From Sphingomonas yabuuchiae (lineage in GTDB: Bacteria > Pseudomonadota > Alphaproteobacteria > Sphingomonadales > Sphingomonadaceae), in NCBI RefSeq assembly GCF_014199595.1, contig NZ_JACHNX010000012.1:32950-96949 (forward strand): a DNA stretch of 64,000 nt, in the 5' to 3' direction. This document shows positions 26,695 through 33,497 of this stretch, piece by piece. Numbering within the stretch: position 1 is the first letter of the stretch; each line of letters opens with the position of its first letter. Made by a program: the position numbers and the translations under genes. The notes beneath the pieces were generated by a model, which was given only the letters and a program-made list of their open reading frames with translations, made no database searches and was not told the origin of the DNA.

Positions 26695-27405
26695 TTAGAC
26701 CACGGTGCCGGTAAGAGCGCCGATCAGCGCTGTCATCCCCATGGCGAGGGCACCGAGCAAGACCACCCGGAGCATGGCTCGGCCAGCAGGGGCGCCTCCT
26801 GCCCTGGCACCGAGCGCGCCCAGCAGGGCGAGCAATACGAGCGCTGTTACCGGCACTACATAAAGGACGGCGCCATGCGGTGCTAGGGCTGCAAGCACCG
26901 GCAGGATGGCCCCTGCGGCGAACGCCAGTGCAGACGACACCGCTGCCTGCAGGGGCAGTGATTCGCCGTCATCGGCCAGGCCAAGCTCGTCACGGCGATG
27001 TGCTCCAAGCGCATCATGCGCCATCATCTGCTCCGCAACCCGATGAGCGAGGAGTGGTTCGACCCCCCGGCTCTCATAGATCGCCGCCAATTCCCGTGTT
27101 TCAGCCGCAGGTGACCGCTTCAGCTCAGCGGCTTCCCGTGCCAGATCGGCCTTTTCTGTATCCGCCTGTGAGCTCACCGAAACATATTCGCCGGCGGCCA
27201 TTGCTAGAGCACCTCCGACCAGGGCCGCCACACCGGCGATAAGAACAGTGCTCGCAGAAGCACCGGGGGCTGCTGCGACACCGACAATGAGACTGGATAC
27301 CGATATGATGCCGTCATTAGCGCCAAGTACCGCGGCGCGAAGCCAGCCGGTGCGGTGGACCAGATGATGTTCACCCGGAGCATGGTCGATGGCGTCGGTC
27401 GTCAT
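26695..27405 (-). CDS. VIT1/CCC1-family iron/manganese transporter
   Basis: A 236-residue membrane protein of the VIT1/CCC1 family. The first helix has LRAAVLGANDGIISVSSLIVGVAAA, the family signature. GGALAMAAGEYVSVSSQADTEKADL is the second, with the metal-binding Glu-rich segment following (AELKRSPAAETRELAAIYESRGVEPLLAHRVAEQMM). Three C-terminal membrane helices complete it. It probably removes iron or manganese from the cytoplasm. The ATG at 27405 follows AGGAAA; upstream in-frame codons to 27549 show no domain. The gene stands alone, convergent with the RND operon. Confidence 0.88.
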   Translation of the reverse strand: MTTDAIDHAPGEHHLVHRTGWLRAAVLGANDGIISVSSLIVGVAAAPGASASTVLIAGVAALVGGALAMAAGEYVSVSSQADTEKADLAREAAELKRSPAAETRELAAIYESRGVEPLLAHRVAEQMMAHDALGAHRRDELGLADDGESLPLQAAVSSALAFAAGAILPVLAALAPHGAVLYVVPVTALVLLALLGALGARAGGAPAGRAMLRVVLLGALAMGMTALIGALTGTVV

Positions 27406-27569
27406 TGGCTTTCCTAAAGTATCCTGGACCAAGTAGGCTGCCGGTTGGGCGGGAATTAGTTTGTATATGGCTCCGCCCGGCGGTTCATGGGTGGTATCGC
27501 TACGCTGGATGCGTTGCGACACGAACCTGACGAACACCTGACAAGGCAATGCCGCATATGATTTAGGAA

Positions 27570-28898
27570 TCAGGCCTTGAGCTGAACTCGAAACAGAGCG
27601 CCACCACCTGCTGCGTTTTCAACGCTGACCGTTCCATTATGCGCTTCGGTCAACCGCTGCACAATGCCAAGGCCGAGGCCCGCTCCGTTAGAGCTGCGGC
27701 GATCCTTGCGCCAGAAGCGGTCGAAAACGTGAAGAAGGTCGACCTCCGCAATCCCCGGCCCGTAATCACGGACCGCCAGCTGTGGACCCGGTCCCGCGGT
27801 TACGTCGATGGGCGTCACGCCAGGCGCGTGTGACAGCGCGTTGTCGATCAGGTTGCGATAGATGCGGAAAATCGCTTCGGGATGTCCGATCGCCTGCGTG
27901 TCGCCTAAGCTCTCGAAACGTAGATCGCGCTGCGCGGCAAACACCTTTGGCGCCATCGCGGCCACGACGTCTCGGCCGATGTCGGCGAGGTCGATGGCAA
28001 GGTGGCCATCGACGGCCAGCGCGTCGGCCTGGGCAAGATCGAGCATCTGTTCGACAAGACGGGTCAAGTGCCGAGCATCCGCGTGCAGTTCGTCCCGCTG
28101 CTTGCCTGCGGGGAGCTGGTCGAGCGACAGCTGCATGATCGACAGCGGCGTGCGCAACTCGTGCGCGGCATTGGCAGTGAACTCCCGCAGGGTCGCCATC
28201 GCTGCATCGAGCCGGCCAAGCGCCCGGTTGACGGCACTGACGAGCGTATTGACCTCGCGCGGCTCACTCGGCTCTGAAAGGCGAAGCAGAGTGTTGTCGG
28301 GTTCCAGCGCATCCACTTCACGCTCGGCATGGCGAAGCGGCTGGAGTACTCGCCGAACGGCGAAGACGTTGAACAGTAGCAGCAACAGCGACAACGGGAT
28401 CAGCGGTAGCAAAACGTGCTGAATGATCTCGTTCACGATCACCGGCACATAGGGACGGATGCCGTCGCCCTCGAACTGCATCGCCAGCCATCGCCGCTCG
28501 TTGCCACGATCGATCGCGCGGACGCCCGATATCCGATAGCCGTGAGGAGTCTGTTCGCGCCGCGTCCAGTCGACCAGGGTCGACGCACCGTCGATCCCGG
28601 CCTGACCCACCCGCCGGAGTTCGGGCGATCCCGGTTCGACATAGCGCGCGGACCAGGATTCGGCCCCCGGCGGCCCCGCCAGCAGATCCGGCGATAGAAC
28701 CCCACCTGCCGGAGCCTTTGCGGCTTCGAGCGTCAGCAGTTCCTGCGCGAGAGATTCGGGCTGCCGACTGTAGGTGAAGACGACGATCCCGACGTCGAGC
28801 GCCGCGAATAGCAGCGTGAACGCCGCCAGACGCGCTGCGATCTGTCGGAACAGGGTCGGGGGCCGTCGCCTTGGCCGGACGGTGCCCGACCTACTCAC
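27570..28898 (-). CDS. Sensor histidine kinase
   Basis: A 442-residue membrane kinase. It has an N-terminal TM (AARLAAFTLLFAALDVGIVVFTY), a periplasmic sensor region of about 130 residues, a second TM (HVLLPLIPLSLLLLLFNVFAV) and a HAMP-like linker. The H-box is FTANAAHELRTPLSIMQLSLDQL, followed by an N-box NLIDNALSHAPG, DYGPGIAEVDL and GAGLGLGIVQRL. The start is set at GTG 28898, which overlaps the response-regulator stop (GTGAGTAG); 28925 is an alternative start. It pairs with the regulator encoded just upstream. The periplasmic domain gives no hint of the signal; the cytochrome b561 and PepSY neighbours suggest metal or redox stress. Confidence 0.9.
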   Translation of the reverse strand: MSRSGTVRPRRRPPTLFRQIAARLAAFTLLFAALDVGIVVFTYSRQPESLAQELLTLEAAKAPAGGVLSPDLLAGPPGAESWSARYVEPGSPELRRVGQAGIDGASTLVDWTRREQTPHGYRISGVRAIDRGNERRWLAMQFEGDGIRPYVPVIVNEIIQHVLLPLIPLSLLLLLFNVFAVRRVLQPLRHAEREVDALEPDNTLLRLSEPSEPREVNTLVSAVNRALGRLDAAMATLREFTANAAHELRTPLSIMQLSLDQLPAGKQRDELHADARHLTRLVEQMLDLAQADALAVDGHLAIDLADIGRDVVAAMAPKVFAAQRDLRFESLGDTQAIGHPEAIFRIYRNLIDNALSHAPGVTPIDVTAGPGPQLAVRDYGPGIAEVDLLHVFDRFWRKDRRSSNGAGLGLGIVQRLTEAHNGTVSVENAAGGGALFRVQLKA

Positions 28899-29577
28899 CG
28901 GATACGCTCGGCGCAAAAAGTGCATAGCCGACGCCGTGCACGGTGCGGACCTGCACGTCCGCCCCGGCGGCGGTCAGTCGCTTGCGCAGCCGCGATACCG
29001 CTGCTTCCAGCGCATTGGGCGTTACCTCCGCATCCATCGCATATAGCGTATTCTCGAGTGCCGGCTTGGCGACGACGTGTCCGGCGCGGCGGAGCAGAAC
29101 CTCAAGCAGGTTAATTTCACGCGGCGTCGCCTCGATCGCCGCGCCGCCCACCTCGGCCGACCGTGAGGCACAATCGAGTACGACGTTGCCCGCGGCGAGC
29201 TGAGTGCCGAGCGACGCCCCGGGCCGTCGCAGCAGGGCACGGCACCGTGCAGCGAGTTCGGGAATCTGGAACGGTTTCACCTGATAGTCGTCAGCGCCCG
29301 CGTCCAGTCCGGTCACGCGGTCGTCGAGGCCACCTCGCGCCGTTAGGACAAGGATCGGCGTCGCATTCTTGTCCCGACGGGAGCGGCGGACGATGTCCAG
29401 GCCGTCTCCGTCGGGCAGGCCAAGGTCGACCAGTAGCAGGTCATATGTCGCCACCTTCATCGCCAGCTCGGCGTCCTCGACGGTCTCGACCCAATCGACC
29501 GCGAAACCCTGCGGGATCAGACCGTCGCGAACCAGGCTACCGAGCCGGACGTTGTCTTCAATCAGCAGCAGGCGCAT
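28891..29577 (-). CDS. OmpR/PhoB-family response regulator
   Basis: A 228-residue two-domain regulator. The receiver domain begins MRLLLIEDNVRLGSLV, has the phospho-acceptor Asp in LLLVDLGLPDGDGLDI, the conserved Thr in ILVLTARG and Lys in YQVKPF. The C-terminal winged helix ends in EAAVSRLRKRLTAAGADVQVRTVHGVGYAL, the recognition segment of OmpR-type regulators. ATG 29577 was chosen because it starts the receiver fold exactly; it lies inside the end of the cytochrome b561 gene (20-bp overlap). It forms one minus-strand operon: PepSY protein, cytochrome b561, regulator, kinase. Confidence 0.92.
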   Translation of the reverse strand: MRLLLIEDNVRLGSLVRDGLIPQGFAVDWVETVEDAELAMKVATYDLLLVDLGLPDGDGLDIVRRSRRDKNATPILVLTARGGLDDRVTGLDAGADDYQVKPFQIPELAARCRALLRRPGASLGTQLAAGNVVLDCASRSAEVGGAAIEATPREINLLEVLLRRAGHVVAKPALENTLYAMDAEVTPNALEAAVSRLRKRLTAAGADVQVRTVHGVGYALFAPSVSGE

Positions 29578-30160
29578 GGTCGATGTCGGTCCCCGTTGGT
29601 GCACGTTTGTAGCCAGTGACCATCGCCAGCGGCAGGTTTTCCCGGTGCCGTACGCTCTCGACGATCGCACCGATGACATGCAGGGCTACCGCGCCGATCA
29701 GAACATTGGCGGCAGTTTCGTGCAACGTCTCGACCCAGCCCACACCCCAGAATTGGTCGAGCCCCATCATCCATCCGCTGGTCCCCACCGTCGCCAGCAG
29801 GACAAGGAGGACGACGATCATCGCGCCCCCGGCCGGGTTGTGACCGATGTAGCGCGGCTCGCGCCGGGCAGCCATCGCGCGGAAATAGCGCAGCAGCCCG
29901 ACTGGGCTGGGCACGAAGCTGGCGAACCGTGCGTGACGCCGGCCGATGATGCCCCAGATCAGCCGGACCGCCAGCGCCGTGACGACGACGTAGCCGACAT
30001 AGATATGCGGCGTCTCCTCGTGCCGAAGGAACGTCAGGTTGGCGATGACACCTCCTGCCACGGTCCAGTGAAAGATGCGGACGATCGGGTCCCAGACCTT
30101 GACCCTGCCGCGGTTGCGAACAGGGTCTCGGGAAGGAGCCGCTGGAGCGACGTGGTTCAT
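29558..30160 (-). CDS. Cytochrome b561-type membrane protein
   Basis: A 200-residue membrane cytochrome of the Ni-hydrogenase/b561 type. VKVWDPIVRIFHWTVAGGVIANLTF has the haem-ligating His of helix 1. HIYVGYVVVTALAVRLIWG, GAMIVVLLVLLATVGTSGWMMG and ETLHETAANVLIGAVALHVIGAIVESV carry the further haem His residues. It would pass electrons across the inner membrane. It is coupled to the PepSY gene upstream (the stop at 30163 is three bases before the ATG at 30160). The segment before this ATG in the same frame is unrelated sequence. Confidence 0.85.
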   Translation of the reverse strand: MNHVAPAAPSRDPVRNRGRVKVWDPIVRIFHWTVAGGVIANLTFLRHEETPHIYVGYVVVTALAVRLIWGIIGRRHARFASFVPSPVGLLRYFRAMAARREPRYIGHNPAGGAMIVVLLVLLATVGTSGWMMGLDQFWGVGWVETLHETAANVLIGAVALHVIGAIVESVRHRENLPLAMVTGYKRAPTGTDIDHAPAAD

Positions 30161-30162
30161 CG

Positions 30163-30444
30163 TCAGTCGACGTTGTTCTGAACGATCGCGCCGTTCACCG
30201 GGTTGAAATAGACCTCGGCGCGCTTGCCGTCCTTGGTGTGGGCGTAGATCTCGTAGCAGCTGCCCGACACCTGAAAGACCTTGACGTCGCGATAGCCCAT
30301 CTTCGCGACGCGGCTTTTCATCTGTGCCGGCGTCATCCATTTGGCCTGTGGTGCCTTCGTGCAGACGGGTGCCGCCATCGCCATCGGCGCGGCTGCAATG
30401 GCGGCGAGAAAGCCTGCGACCTTCAGGGGGGCGAATCGGATCAT
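30163..30444 (-). CDS. Small exported PepSY-domain protein
   Basis: A 93-residue protein with a signal peptide (VAGFLAAIAAAPMAMA) and one PepSY-like unit: WMTPAQMKSRVAKMGYRDVKVFQVSGSCYEIYAHTKDGKRAEVYFNPVNGAIV. This helix-then-sheet pattern ending in VNGAIV is typical. Two Cys (APVCTKA and GSCYE) could form a disulfide. It is the first gene of the operon with cytochrome b561 and the two-component system. PepSY proteins next to b-type cytochromes often accompany membrane redox systems; the precise role is unknown. Confidence 0.8.
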   Translation of the reverse strand: MIRFAPLKVAGFLAAIAAAPMAMAAPVCTKAPQAKWMTPAQMKSRVAKMGYRDVKVFQVSGSCYEIYAHTKDGKRAEVYFNPVNGAIVQNNVD

Positions 30445-30638
30445 CGAACGAGCTCCTGTCAGAGGCGGGATAGCCTCGATGACCGGAAGATCGCAGCAGC
30501 GCCTGACCGAATCCTGACAGCGCGGCGAGTATTTCCCACGTCTCGAAAAATGCGCTGGCCATCGGCCTGTCAGGTCGTCGTCAGGACCGGGTTCGATAGC
30601 GGGGCAGCCGCATTTCCGGCGGCAATGGAGTATCGACC

Positions 30639-31118
30639 ATGATGAAGTCCTTGATCGTCGCTGCCGCCGGTGCCGCGACCATTTTCGCCGTCAGCGTGAC
30701 CGCCGCGCCGTCGGAGCCGACCCGCCCGCTCGCCGCCAGCACGCGGGCGAACCTCGAGGCCGCGATGCATGGGGAGGCCTATGCCAACCTGAAGTATCTG
30801 CGGTACGCCGACCAGGCGCAGGCGGCGGGAAAACCCGAACTCGCCAAGCTCTTCCGCGCGTCAGCCAACGTCGAAGCCAACGAGCACTTCGATCGTGAAG
30901 CGCAAGCGCTGCGGCTCGGCAGCACCAACAATGTGAATCTCGAGGACGCCATGAAGGGTGAGCACTACGAGAATGTCACGATGTACGTGAATTTCGCCAA
31001 AGAGGCGGAGGCGGCCGGCGACACCAAGGTGGCGCAGATGTTCCGCCAGATCGCGGTCGACGAAGGCACGCATTACGCGGCTTACAAGGCTGCCCTGGCA
31101 AAGCTCCCCCGTCGCTAA
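30639..31118 (+). CDS. Exported rubrerythrin-type ferritin-like protein
   Basis: A 159-residue protein with a signal peptide (LIVAAAGAATIFAVSVTAAPSEP). The mature part is a four-helix di-iron fold: NLEAAMHGEAYANLKYLRYA, ANVEANEHFDREAQ, DAMKGEHYENVTMYVNFAKEAE and FRQIAVDEGTHYAAY. The Glu and His residues form paired ligand motifs as in rubrerythrin. There is no C-terminal rubredoxin domain. Periplasmic rubrerythrins are unusual because the family is mainly cytoplasmic; peroxide removal is the family expectation. It is divergent from the PepSY/b561/two-component operon and ends with a strong hairpin. Confidence 0.85.
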   Translation: MMKSLIVAAAGAATIFAVSVTAAPSEPTRPLAASTRANLEAAMHGEAYANLKYLRYADQAQAAGKPELAKLFRASANVEANEHFDREAQALRLGSTNNVNLEDAMKGEHYENVTMYVNFAKEAEAAGDTKVAQMFRQIAVDEGTHYAAYKAALAKLPRR

Positions 31119-31129
31119 GCCAGCTGCAG

Positions 31130-31164
31130 GCGCCGGCCCGGCCATCCCCCCGGCGGGCCGGCGC
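31130..31164 (+). terminator. Hairpin after the rubrerythrin gene
   Basis: An 11-bp perfect GC-rich stem, GCGCCGGCCCG (31130-31140) with CGGGCCGGCGC (31154-31164), 12 bp after the stop at 31118. It lacks a clear T-tract. Confidence 0.55.
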
Positions 31165-31410
31165 ATCAAATCGGGATCGTTCGATAGGTTTTTAACACAC
31201 GCCAGCCGAATGGGGCCTGAAAGAGCGCTCAGTGCCCTAATCGCGCAACATCAATTCGAACGCGAGATTTTCAACAGCCACGAACGGTTTTGACACCATT
31301 CCTTGAGTAGCCAAGTCAGCTAATCGCTTAGTGACCTAGCCGTAATGGATAAGTTGAGTCACTGCTGTTTTCTGCTTTCGTTCTCCACGATACTGAATCA
31401 TAGAATTGTT

Positions 31411-31863
31411 ATGCCAATCGCGCGTGAACATCGCTGGCTCTACCCGATTGACTGGCGTGAACTATCTGCCTTCATCCGGTTTGGCCGCGCCAAAGGACGC
31501 TGCGAACATTGTCAGCGCCCGCATGGTCGTCATGTGCTGCATCTGGGCGATGGTGTTTGGTGGGATGAGGACATAAGCAGGTGGCGCAACGGGCAGGGCA
31601 GGTGCGTTCGCCGCCTGCCGCCGCCCGACGCCCTCTTATGCGCGCAACCTGGCTTCGTCGGCATTGATCCACCTTCACAAGTGCGGATCACGCGCGTGGT
31701 TCTTGCTAGCGCGCATCTGAACCATGATCCGAGCGATAACCGACCACGCAACCTCGCTGCACTCTGCCAGCGGTGCCACATGCGCCACGACGCCAGCGAG
31801 CATCGCCGACGTCGGTGGATCAACGCCTTCCGTATGCGTGCGATCGGCGATCTATTTGCCTGA
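31411..31863 (+). CDS. HNH-type zinc-finger protein, possible endonuclease
   Basis: A 150-residue protein that starts at MPIAREHRWLYPIDW. It has two Cys pairs, CEHCQRPHG and CQRCHMRHD, that frame a His-rich stretch with VVLASAHLNHDPSDNRPRNLAALC, a treble-clef HNH fold with its catalytic-type His-Asn. HNH endonucleases of this type are frequent on mobile DNA. In-frame codons upstream to 31345 do not match the family, so the shorter start is used although its ribosome-binding site is weak. It is a lone gene; its target is unknown. Confidence 0.75.
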   Translation: MPIAREHRWLYPIDWRELSAFIRFGRAKGRCEHCQRPHGRHVLHLGDGVWWDEDISRWRNGQGRCVRRLPPPDALLCAQPGFVGIDPPSQVRITRVVLASAHLNHDPSDNRPRNLAALCQRCHMRHDASEHRRRRWINAFRMRAIGDLFA

Positions 31864-31903
31864 TCCGAAATCTCCTGCTGACCGCCTGGGAGCTAATCAA
31901 AGA

Positions 31904-32317
31904 TCACTCAGTCGGTGAATCGAACGCTGTCAGGATTGGGCACGGCCCTGCCGATCCCGAGCCGCACTCGCTGGCAAGCCGACGCAGCGAAGCACGCGCC
32001 TGTTCAAGCTCGGCGATCTTCGCATCCAGCGCCGCCATCTGCTCATGGGCGAGCTGGCGCGCACGCGCGCGATCGTCGGTCGCATCCAGCGCCAGAAGCT
32101 CACCGATCTGCTCGAGCGTGAAACCGGCTGCCTGCGCCGAGCGGATGAAGCGAAGGCGGCGGGCGTCATCGGTGCCGTAGCGCCGGATGCCGCCTCCGGC
32201 GCCAGCCCCGGTCGGCCGGTCTGGCTCGTCCAGCAAACCGCGACGCTGATAGTAGCGCACCGTTTCGACGCCGACGCCGCCCTCGCGCGCGAGCGCCGCG
32301 ATCGTCATGCCGGTCAT
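31904..32317 (-). CDS. MerR-family regulator, two of three Hg-type cysteines
   Basis: A 137-residue MerR protein. It begins MTGMTIAALAREGGVGVETVRYYQRRGLL and ends in a Cys loop, SECGSGSAGPCPIL (Cys118 and Cys126), which matches Cys117/Cys126 of mercuric MerR. The counterpart of Cys82 is replaced (LALDATDDRARAR), so it may bind metal differently or sense a thiol state. It is divergent from a glutaredoxin-MauE fusion gene and shares with it a MerR-type promoter (32321-32352). The ATG at 32317 is used; 32308 would drop three residues. Confidence 0.88.
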   Translation of the reverse strand: MTGMTIAALAREGGVGVETVRYYQRRGLLDEPDRPTGAGAGGGIRRYGTDDARRLRFIRSAQAAGFTLEQIGELLALDATDDRARARQLAHEQMAALDAKIAELEQARASLRRLASECGSGSAGPCPILTAFDSPTE

Positions 32318-32320
32318 GCC

Positions 32321-32352
32321 TTGACTCCGTACTATGGTACGGACCCTATATA
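32321..32352 (+). promoter_or_regulatory. MerR-type promoter/operator of the glutaredoxin-MauE gene
   Basis: TTGACT (32321-32326) and TATATA (32347-32352) are separated by 20 bp, the overlong spacer of MerR-regulated promoters. The spacer contains the perfect dyad CCGTAC-TATG-GTACGG (32327-32342), very like the mer operator half-sites. It lies between the divergent MerR gene and the target gene. Confidence 0.8.
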
Positions 32353-32380
32353 GGCGGGGCGAGGATATTGGAGAAGCGGC

Positions 32381-33148
32381 ATGGCGAGCGCCCCCGCCAA
32401 ACAGGCGACGATCTACCGGATGGTGATGCCGGAACATACCTGCCCTTTCGGGCTGAAGGCGAAGGATCTTCTGCGCCGGGAAGGCTATGCGGTCGATGAC
32501 CATTGGCTGATGACGCGGGAAGAAACCGACGCTTTCAAGGCGAAGCACGGCGTCAAGACGACCCCGCAGATCTTTATCGCCGGGGAGCGGGTCGGCGGCT
32601 ATGACGATCTGCGCCGCTTCTTCGGCAAGATGGTCCGCGACCCCAAGGCCGTCACCTATCGCCCGGTGATTGCCGTGTTCGCGATGACGGCGCTGATGGC
32701 GCTCGCCGCCAGCTATGCGGTACTCGGCACGCCCTTCACGGTGCGGGCGGGTGAATGGTTCATCGCGTTCTCGATGTGCGCTCTGGCGATGCTCAAGCTC
32801 CAGAACGTCGAGAGCTTCTCGAGCATGTTCCTCAACTACGATCTGCTCGCGAAGCGCTGGGTGCCCTATTCCTATGTCTATCCCTACGCGGAAGGAGCGG
32901 CGGGCGTCCTGATGGCAGCCGGCGCGTTGACCTGGCTGTCGGTGCCCGTCGCGCTCGTTATCGGTACGATCGGCGCGGTGTCGGTGTTCAAGGCCGTCTA
33001 CATCGACAAGCGTGAGCTGAAATGCGCGTGCGTGGGCGGGGACAGCAACGTGCCGCTCGGCTTCATCTCGCTCACCGAAAACCTGATGATGGTCGCGATG
33101 GCGCTGTGGATGATCGCTGCGCCGCCCGTGCTGGCGATGGCGCACTGA
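32381..33148 (+). CDS. Glutaredoxin-MauE fusion membrane protein
   Basis: A 255-residue fusion. Residues 1-85 are a glutaredoxin fold with HTCPFGLKAKDLL (single Cys, no CxxC) and KTTPQIFIAGERVGGYDDLRRF, the cis-Pro and glutathione-binding motif. Residues 90-255 are four or five membrane helices of the MauE/DoxX type with CACVGGDSNVPLGFISLTENLMM near the end, whose Cys pair could take part in thiol exchange. It is under a mer-like promoter. Reduction of mercury or of disulfides at the membrane is plausible, but the substrate is unknown. Confidence 0.88.
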   Translation: MASAPAKQATIYRMVMPEHTCPFGLKAKDLLRREGYAVDDHWLMTREETDAFKAKHGVKTTPQIFIAGERVGGYDDLRRFFGKMVRDPKAVTYRPVIAVFAMTALMALAASYAVLGTPFTVRAGEWFIAFSMCALAMLKLQNVESFSSMFLNYDLLAKRWVPYSYVYPYAEGAAGVLMAAGALTWLSVPVALVIGTIGAVSVFKAVYIDKRELKCACVGGDSNVPLGFISLTENLMMVAMALWMIAAPPVLAMAH

Positions 33149-33169
33149 CGCGAAGGTCGGCACGCGTCG

Positions 33170-33497
33170 TCAATGCGGGCTGATCGCCGTAACTTCTGCC
33201 GTCATACCCTTCGCCTTGGCGGTGAATGCGACCCGCTGCCCCGACCGCAGTCCCTTGAGCAGGGTCGGGGGGGGATGCCCGGAAGGTCATCGTCATTGCG
33301 GGCCAGCCGATCGTCGGGATCGGGCCGTGCTTGATGGTTACGGTTCCACCTTTCGCGTCGACGGCAGTGATCGTCCCCGATCCGCTGCCGGATTTTACAG
33401 CCGATGCAGCCGGCCTGCTGCCTTGAGCAAGAGCGCTCGCTGCGATCGGCGTGACTAGTAGCATGAATGCGGCGCGCATGGAGAAAGTGGCTTTCAT
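33170..33497 (-). pseudogene. cusF: cusF-like periplasmic Cu/Ag chaperone gene with frameshift in a C8 run
   Basis: The start at 33497 gives a signal peptide and then [37 protein letters not shown], a CusF domain with the Trp and Met-x-Met ligands. At a run of eight G on the plus strand (33267-33274, C8 in the coding strand) the frame leaves the family. Removing one base restores TLLKGLRSGQRVAFTAKAKG and MTAEVTAISPH with a stop at 33170. The unshifted frame continues to 33072 into the neighbouring gene. So it is a real mutation, a phase-variable tract or a sequencing error. It overlaps the cusA stop (TGATG). Confidence 0.85.
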
